From: Burkholderiales bacterium
GTDB taxonomy: Bacteria > Pseudomonadota > Gammaproteobacteria > Burkholderiales > Burkholderiaceae_C
Reading direction: 5' to 3'
Assembly: GCA_947474415.1 (NCBI GenBank)
Contig: CANJKD010000017.1
Coordinates: 1-12,334, forward strand
Length of the DNA stretch: 12,334 bases
Both the position numbers and the translations under genes were made by a program. This document shows positions 7,225 to 12,334 of this stretch, in pieces; positions within the stretch are counted from its first letter, which is position 1; each line of letters starts with the position of its first letter. Under the pieces are notes generated by a model. That model saw only the letters and a list, made by a program, of their open reading frames with translations. It made no database searches and was not told the origin of the DNA.

Positions 7225-7225
7225 T

Positions 7226-7315
7226 GGTTCATCCCCACGCACGTGGGGAACGCCAGGTTTTCGACGGTGGCCGCGAGGGTCGCGGCGGTTCATCCCCACG
7301 CACGTGGGGAACGCC
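7226..7315 (-). CRISPR. Type I-E CRISPR remnant: two repeats, one spacer
   Basis: Two identical 29-base repeats (7226-7254 and 7287-7315) flank one 32-base spacer (7255-7286), a 61-base period exactly as in type I-E systems. On the plus strand each reads GGTTCATCCCC...GGGGAACGCC with the stem CCCCACGC/GCGTGGGG-like pairing. The minus strand therefore matches the usual I-E repeat orientation (GTTCCCC...GGGGATGAACC), the same strand as the cas3 fragment. Beyond 7315 about 24 bases (7316-7339) look like a truncated second spacer before cas3 sequence begins. No leader or cas1/cas2 genes are present, so acquisition is impossible from this locus alone. The spacer's target could not be identified. 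Confidence 0.92.
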
Positions 7316-7534
7316 TCATGGACGACATCGGCGCCGACACCAATCGACGACAGCCTCTTCACTGGACCCGACCGCAGCCGCAAGCCAGCGCCTCAAGCCC
7401 GGCGCGCGATTCAGGTAGACACGGCCCGCCGCCGCCACATCCAGGCAGTGGTACGGCAGCAGGTGGTACGCGGCCACCGCATCACCCGACGGGCGGGCCT
7501 TGCCCCAATACCGGTAGAAGGCCGGCACGCTCAT
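7316..7534 (-). pseudogene. cas3: cas3 fragment, N-terminal end only (type I-E helicase-nuclease)
   Basis: About 65 residues match the N-terminus of type I-E Cas3, the nuclease-helicase that degrades DNA marked by Cascade: [18 protein letters not shown], then [15 protein letters not shown] (first part of the HD nuclease domain with its leading His), then [11 protein letters not shown] and EEAVVDW. Homology ends near 7340. The following codons (CRRRCRP, stop at 7316-7318) are array sequence read through. Full-length Cas3 is roughly 880-950 residues and the HDxGK metal site should come next, so the product is inactive. The start chosen is ATG 7532-7534, because it begins the conserved YWGK region and overlaps a short upstream ORF as ATGA. 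An in-frame ATG at 7633 would add 33 residues of unknown character. Confidence 0.88.
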
Positions 7535-7605
7535 CTCGGCAGCCCGCTCACCACGAACGGCAAGCTGCGGGACTGATTCGGGCTCCAGGTGCGGGTTGTC
7601 AGCAT
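7531..7605 (-). CDS. 24-codon ORF overlapping the cas3 start
   Basis: ATG at 7605 follows a strong Shine-Dalgarno sequence, GGAGGTGA (7616-7609), with six bases between GGAGG and ATG. It encodes [20 protein letters not shown] plus GLPR, and its TGA overlaps the cas3 ATG (ATGA). By my count 21 of 24 third codon positions are G or C, against 15 of 24 in the cas3 frame over the same stretch, so this frame looks more like translated DNA. It may be a leader peptide that couples cas3 translation, or the true cas3 N-terminus put out of frame by an indel. It matches no family I know. Confidence 0.4.
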   Translation of the reverse strand: MLTTRTWSPNQSRSLPFVVSGLPR

Positions 7606-7645
7606 GCGTCACCTCCGGTTGCGGTGCGCGCATCTTAGGGTGCCT

Positions 7646-7694
7646 ACTGGCTCACCAGATGAGCCAGTCAGGAAAAGTACAAACAATTCCTGAC
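7646..7694. promoter_or_regulatory. Two interlocked inverted repeats upstream of cas3
   Basis: A perfect 9-bp inverted repeat ACTGGCTCA (7646-7654)/TGAGCCAGT (7660-7668) with a 5-base gap overlaps by two bases a second perfect 8-bp repeat GTCAGGAA (7667-7674)/TTCCTGAC (7687-7694) with a 12-base gap. They lie between the stop of ttuD and the cas3 leader, on the side where the cas promoter should be. The first has the size of a dimeric repressor operator. Neither is followed by a T-run on either strand, so a simple terminator is unlikely. Confidence 0.5.
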
Positions 7695-7725
7695 AGCGCA
7701 CCCGGCCGGCCAATCGCCGGAAAAC

Positions 7726-9099
7726 TCACACCACCAGCACCGCCCGAAAGTCATTCACGTTCGTGAACGTCGGCCCCGGCACCACCAGGTCGGCGAGCGG
7801 AGCGAAGAAGTTGTAGGCGTCGTTGCGATCAAGGAACTCCTGCGGCTTCAGGCCTTGCGCCTGCGCCCGCGCCAGCGTGGTCGGCGTGACGATGGCGCCG
7901 GCGTTGTCTTCGACACCGTCGATGCCATCGGTGTCGGCTGCCAGCACGTGCACACCGGGCTCGCCCTGCAGCGCGATCACACAGCCGAGCAGGAACTCGG
8001 TGGCGCGGCCGCCTCGCCCCGGCCTGGCGCCGGGGCCCTGTAACCCATCCGGCCTGGCGCCGGGGCCTGGTGGCCGTTCGCCCAGGCTCTGGACGGGCAC
8101 GGTCGTTTCACCGCCCGACAGGATCACGCACGGCTTCTGGAACGGCTGGCCGTGGCGCGCCACGTAGCGCGCCAGCGCCGCGTGCACCTTGCCGACCTCG
8201 CGTGACTCGCCTTCCATCTCGTCGCTCAGCACATGCACGCCGATGCCGGCCTGGCGCGCCAGCGCAGCGGCGGCTTCGAGCGACTGCTTCGGCGTGGCGA
8301 TCATGTGGACCTGGTGGCCAGCAAACACCGCATCGCCCGGCTTCGGGGTCTCGAAGGCGCCGCTCTCGAGCCCCGCGCGGGCCGCCGCCGGAATGTCGAT
8401 GGCGTAGCGCGCGAGGATGCGCAACGCATCAGCGCAAGTGGTTGAATCGGGCACGGTCGGGCCACTGCCGATGACTTCGGGCGCATCACCGGGCACATCG
8501 CTGATCAGCAGCGTGACAACCCGCGCCGGCGCGCACATCGCGGCCAGCCGGCCGCCCTTGATGGCTGACAAGTGCTTGCGCACGCAGTTCATCTCGTCAA
8601 TGGCCGCACCGGAGCGAAGCAGCGCCTTGTTGATGGCCTGCTTCTCTTCCAGCGCGATGCCTTCGGCCGGCATCGCCAGCAACGACGACGCGCCGCCCGA
8701 CATCAGGCACAGCACGAGGTCGTGTTCCGTCAGGCCTTGCGTGAGTTCGGCGATGCGTTGCGCGGCGCGGCGGCCGGCTTCGTCGGGCACCGGGTGCGCG
8801 GCCTCGACGACTTCGATGCGGCCAGGGTTTGTCTTGTAGGCCGGCGGCACATAGTCGTAGCGCGTGACGACCAGCCCCGACATGGGCGCGCCCTTCGGCC
8901 ACAGCGCATCGACCGCCGCCGCCATTGAGCCGCCGGCCTTGCCGGCACCGAGCACCAAGGTTCGGCCGCCTTTGGAGGCATCGGGCGGCGCGGGCAGGAA
9001 CGCCGCCATTTCCGCGCCGGGCACGGCCTGCGCGACCGCCGCGTTGAACAACGCCAGCAGGAAGCCGCGTGGGTCGGAGTGGGGTGAAGGAATGGTCAT
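7726..9099 (-). CDS. ttuD: Glycerate 2-kinase (TtuD/GckA, MOFRL family)
   Basis: A 457-residue D-glycerate kinase that phosphorylates D-glycerate to 2-phosphoglycerate with ATP, feeding the product of the glyoxylate pathway into lower glycolysis. Hallmarks of the DUF4147/MOFRL fold are present: LVLGAGKAGGSMA (residues 48-60), VEAAHPVPDEAG, LMSGGASSLLAMP (132-144), LISDVPGDAPEVIGSGPT, ILSGGETT, GRGGRATEFLLG and AADTDGIDG. It is about 30 residues longer than usual. Much of the excess is a Gly/Pro/Arg stretch around residues 338-362 that contains a 10-residue tandem duplication (345-354 and 355-364) just before GRGGRATEF. The frame is kept, so the protein may still work. It is the last gene of the gcl-hyi-glxR-ttuD series, separated from glxR by a palindromic element; the ribosome binding site is weak. 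Confidence 0.93.
   Translation of the reverse strand: MTIPSPHSDPRGFLLALFNAAVAQAVPGAEMAAFLPAPPDASKGGRTLVLGAGKAGGSMAAAVDALWPKGAPMSGLVVTRYDYVPPAYKTNPGRIEVVEAAHPVPDEAGRRAAQRIAELTQGLTEHDLVLCLMSGGASSLLAMPAEGIALEEKQAINKALLRSGAAIDEMNCVRKHLSAIKGGRLAAMCAPARVVTLLISDVPGDAPEVIGSGPTVPDSTTCADALRILARYAIDIPAAARAGLESGAFETPKPGDAVFAGHQVHMIATPKQSLEAAAALARQAGIGVHVLSDEMEGESREVGKVHAALARYVARHGQPFQKPCVILSGGETTVPVQSLGERPPGPGARPDGLQGPGARPGRGGRATEFLLGCVIALQGEPGVHVLAADTDGIDGVEDNAGAIVTPTTLARAQAQGLKPQEFLDRNDAYNFFAPLADLVVPGPTFTNVNDFRAVLVV
8019..8067. repeat. 30-bp-period direct repeat of a GC-rich palindromic unit inside ttuD
   Basis: The 19-base unit beginning CCGGCCTGGCG occurs identically at 8019-8037 and 8049-8067. Each contains the palindromic centre GGCGCC flanked by GGCC ends. 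On the minus strand the units encode GPGARP twice (residues 345-350 and 355-360) in an exact 10-codon tandem. Confidence 0.9.
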
Positions 9100-9126
9100 G
9101 CGCGATTATCCGATGCGACGGTGCTT

Positions 9127-9233
9127 GCTCCCTCGCCACGTTGGGGAGTGGGCTTGGGTGAGGGGCTGCGCGCCCCGCCAATATATGTCCGCAGGCCCTC
9201 ACCACAACCCTCTCCCAAAAGGAGTGGGAGTGC
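9127..9233. repeat. Long imperfect inverted repeat between ttuD and glxR
   Basis: The left arm (9127-9170) and right arm (9190-9233) are imperfect reverse complements of about 44 bases, with the best pairing near the tip: GGGTGAGGG (9155-9163) against CCCTCACC (9196-9203), and CTGCG (9166-9170) against CGCAG (9190-9194). The 19-base loop includes AATATAT. The stem fills most of the 138-base gap between the two genes. It resembles the REP- or MITE-like palindromes scattered in Burkholderiales intergenic regions. It could end or attenuate the operon message, or protect the upstream mRNA. Confidence 0.7.
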
Positions 9234-9237
9234 TCTC

Positions 9238-10173
9238 TCAGCCCTTCGGATCGGGCGCGACCGGGTGGTTCGCCATCAGCTCCAGCGCCTTGACGAGCGC
9301 CGAATGATCGAGGTTGGCCATGCCGTTGGCGGCGCACACCTGCATCAGCTGCGCCGCACCGGCGGTCTGCGGCAGCGCCACGCCCAAGGCCCGCGCGCCA
9401 GCCAGCGCCAAGCTCAAATCCTTCTGGTGCAGGCCGATGCGGAAGCCCGGGTTGAACGTGCGTTTGATCATGCGTTCGCCATGCACTTCGAGGATGCGCG
9501 AGGCCGCGAAGCCGCCCATCAGGGCCTGGCGCACCTTGGCCGGGTCGGCGCCGGCCTTGCTGGCGAACAGCAGCGCTTCGCCGACCGCCGCGATGTTCAG
9601 CGCGACGATGATCTGGTTCGCGACCTTGCAGGTCTGGCCGTCACCGTTTGCCCCGACCAGCGTGATGTTCTTGCCCATCAATTCGAACAGCGGCCTGATG
9701 CGCTCGAACGCGGCATCGGGGCCGCCGACCATGATGGTCAGCGTCGCCGCCTTCGCGCCCACTTCGCCGCCCGAGACCGGCGCGTCGAGGTAGTCGCAGC
9801 CGAGGGCGTTGATCCTGGCTGCGAACGCCTTGGTTTCGATCGGCGAGATCGAGCTCATGTCGACGACGGTCTTGCCGACGCGGCCGTCAGGGCCGCGTGC
9901 CGATGCAGAGAGGCCTGCAGCCACGCCCGCTTCGCCGAACAGCACCGCCGCCACATCGGGCGTGTCGGGCACCATCGTGAAGATCACGTCGGCCTGCTCG
10001 GCCACGGCCTGGGCGCTCGCGCACAGCGTGGCACCGGCCGCCGTGATCTCGGCGGGCACCTTGCTGCGGGTGAAGACGAACAGCGCGTGCCCGGCCTTGG
10101 CGAGCTGGCCAGCCATTGGCGCGCCCATGATGCCCAGGCCGATGAAGCCAAGCTTGAGGGAAGTGGTGGTCAT
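9238..10173 (-). CDS. glxR: Tartronate semialdehyde reductase (2-hydroxy-3-oxopropionate reductase)
   Basis: A 311-residue member of the beta-hydroxyacid dehydrogenase family that reduces tartronate semialdehyde to D-glycerate using NAD(P)H. The N-terminal dinucleotide motif GLGIMG is at residues 12-17. The substrate-binding DAPVSGGEVGA is at 130-140. The catalytic lysine region GDGQTCKVANQ contains Lys183 and Asn186. The C-terminal helical domain (FRIGLHQKDLSLAL) is complete. Compared with GarR/GlxR proteins of about 292-296 residues it has a small insertion, roughly SARGPDGRV at 91-99, encoded by a GC-rich inverted repeat. It follows hyi by 84 bases on the same strand and has no strong ribosome binding site. 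The neighbourhood (gcl, hyi) supports glxR rather than garR. Confidence 0.93.
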   Translation of the reverse strand: MTTTSLKLGFIGLGIMGAPMAGQLAKAGHALFVFTRSKVPAEITAAGATLCASAQAVAEQADVIFTMVPDTPDVAAVLFGEAGVAAGLSASARGPDGRVGKTVVDMSSISPIETKAFAARINALGCDYLDAPVSGGEVGAKAATLTIMVGGPDAAFERIRPLFELMGKNITLVGANGDGQTCKVANQIIVALNIAAVGEALLFASKAGADPAKVRQALMGGFAASRILEVHGERMIKRTFNPGFRIGLHQKDLSLALAGARALGVALPQTAGAAQLMQVCAANGMANLDHSALVKALELMANHPVAPDPKG

Positions 10174-10257
10174 GACGGTGTCCGCGGTGGTGGGGTCGTG
10201 AGGTGGGCGCTTCTTGAGCGCTCGTTGGTCGCTCGTTGGGCGCCTGTCTGGGGCCGC
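10174..10257 (-). other. Intergenic gap between hyi and glxR
   Basis: An 84-base spacer inside the glyoxylate gene series. It contains an 11-base-period tandem of CGCTCGTTGG (10219-10228 and 10230-10239). There is no clear terminator or promoter, so read-through from hyi is likely. Confidence 0.5.
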
Positions 10258-11055
10258 TCAGGATTGTCGCCGCGCGCGCTCCAGCCAGCCCAGGCCGGCT
10301 TCGGTGGTGGTGGCGGGCTTGTACTCGCAGCCGACCCAGCCGGCGTAGCCCATGCGGTCGAGCGCCGCGAACACGTTGTCGTAGTTGATCTCGCCGCTGC
10401 CGGGTTCGTTGCGGCCGGGGTTGTCGGCCAGCTGCACGTGGGCGATGCGGGCGAGGTGCTTCTGCATCGTCGCGATCAACTCGCCTTCCATGCGCTGTGC
10501 GTGGTAAATGTCGTATTGCACGCAGACGTTGTCCGCGTTGGGGTCGAGCGCCAGCTCGTCGATGAGGGCCAGCGCCTGCGCCGTGCGGTTCAGGTAGAAG
10601 CCGGGAATGTCGAAGGTGTTGATCGGCTCGATCAGCAGCTTCAGGCCCGCCTTCTTGAGTTCGGCAGCGGCGTAGCGCAGGTTGTTGACGAAAGTGTCTC
10701 GAAGCGCATCGTCGGTCACGCCGCGCGGCGCCTTGCCGGCCAGGCAATTCAGCTGCGGCACGCCGAGCACCTTCGCGTACCCGATCGCACGGCCGACGCC
10801 GTCGCGGAACTCGGCCACGCGGTCGGGGTGGCAGGCGATGCCGCGTTCGCCGGCATCCCAGTCACCGGCCGGCAGGTTGTGCAGCACCAGCGTCAGGCTG
10901 TGGTCGGCAAGGCGCTGGTGGATGTCGGCGGCCTCGAAGGCATAGGGGAACAGGAACTCGACGGCCTTGAAACCGGCGCCGGCGGCGCGCTCGAAGCGGT
11001 CGAGAAAGGGATGCTCGGTGAAGAGCATCGTGAGGTTGGCGGCGAAGCGGGGCAT
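10258..11055 (-). CDS. hyi: Hydroxypyruvate isomerase
   Basis: A 265-residue TIM-barrel enzyme of the xylose isomerase-like family that interconverts hydroxypyruvate and tartronate semialdehyde. It opens with PRFAANLTMLFTEHPFLDRF, typical of Hyi. Probable metal-binding or catalytic glutamates are Glu143 (LLIEPINTFDIPGFYL) and Glu244 (VGCEYKP). The signatures VQYDIYHAQRMEG (179-191) and HVQLADNPGRNEPGSGEINY (206-225) are complete. Length is close to the family's 258-265. An AAGGA ribosome binding site lies in the 10-base gap after the gcl stop, so hyi is almost certainly co-transcribed with gcl. In this pathway it is an accessory step that lets hydroxypyruvate enter or leave the tartronate semialdehyde pool. 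Confidence 0.95.
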   Translation of the reverse strand: MPRFAANLTMLFTEHPFLDRFERAAGAGFKAVEFLFPYAFEAADIHQRLADHSLTLVLHNLPAGDWDAGERGIACHPDRVAEFRDGVGRAIGYAKVLGVPQLNCLAGKAPRGVTDDALRDTFVNNLRYAAAELKKAGLKLLIEPINTFDIPGFYLNRTAQALALIDELALDPNADNVCVQYDIYHAQRMEGELIATMQKHLARIAHVQLADNPGRNEPGSGEINYDNVFAALDRMGYAGWVGCEYKPATTTEAGLGWLERARRQS

Positions 11056-11065
11056 GACGCGTTCC

Positions 11066-12334
<1,269 letters not shown>

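Noticed and set aside
6176..7576. Plus-strand open frame crossing the molybdopterin-domain gene, the 79-bp repeats and the CRISPR repeats
   Set aside because: Out of frame with the real gene and translating repeats into repeated nonsense; no ribosome binding site or domain.
7535..7633. Extending the cas3 fragment to ATG 7633
   Set aside because: The extra 33 residues have poorer G/C third-position use than the competing 24-codon ORF, no Shine-Dalgarno sequence, and no known Cas3 similarity; kept only as an alternative.
7646..7694. Inverted repeats downstream of ttuD as a rho-independent terminator
   Set aside because: No T-run follows either stem on the minus strand, and the stems are not especially GC-rich; an operator role fits better.
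10219..10239. Tandem CGCTCGTTGG as a regulatory site
   Set aside because: Only two 10-base copies inside an operon gap; too little to distinguish from chance slippage.

Overview
The window is high-GC DNA with GC-rich third codon positions. Its gene content (XdhC, a Gcl-Hyi-GlxR-TtuD glyoxylate cluster, a type I-E CRISPR-Cas remnant) fits a betaproteobacterium, most likely of the order Burkholderiales. That placement is inferred from the look of the proteins, not from a database search.

Left part (1-2508): the 3' end of xdhC on the plus strand meets, tail to tail with no gap, a minus-strand pair. The pair is a class I SAM methyltransferase (TehB-like) overlapping by ATGA with a phospholipase D-family lipoprotein that has two HKD motifs.

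Regulated protease (2730-4697): a very recognisable cyclic di-GMP-I (GEMM-I) riboswitch lies directly upstream of a secreted subtilisin-type (S8) protease. A hairpin that buries the protease's Shine-Dalgarno sequence sits between them. The protease has a signal peptide, an inhibitor-like propeptide, an intact Asp/His/Ser triad, an Ala-Pro linker encoded by a hexanucleotide microsatellite, and a PPC-like C-terminal domain. This is the most interesting intact system in the window: second-messenger control of an exported protease.

Eroded zone (about 4691-7633): an alcohol dehydrogenase is cut off at its Rossmann motif. A metallo-beta-lactamase-fold (NAPE-PLD-like) hydrolase gene is broken by two internal deletions with frame changes. 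A small exported molybdopterin-domain protein is intact. Two 79-bp head-to-tail structured repeats abut a two-repeat type I-E CRISPR remnant, which runs straight into the first ~65 codons of cas3. The simplest reading is one deletion that removed almost the whole cas operon, the leader and most of the array. Upstream of cas3 are a 24-codon ORF with a strong ribosome binding site whose stop overlaps the cas3 start, and two interlocked inverted repeats.

Right part (7726-12334), all minus strand: gcl (5' end outside the window), hyi, glxR and ttuD. Together they convert two glyoxylate molecules to tartronate semialdehyde (Gcl), interconvert it with hydroxypyruvate (Hyi), reduce it to D-glycerate (GlxR) and phosphorylate that to 2-phosphoglycerate (TtuD). 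Purine breakdown through xanthine dehydrogenase ultimately yields glyoxylate, so xdhC at the far left may be functionally related, though the two loci are about 7 kb apart. ttuD carries an unusual in-frame 10-residue tandem duplication made of a GC-rich palindromic sequence, and a long imperfect inverted repeat separates glxR from ttuD.
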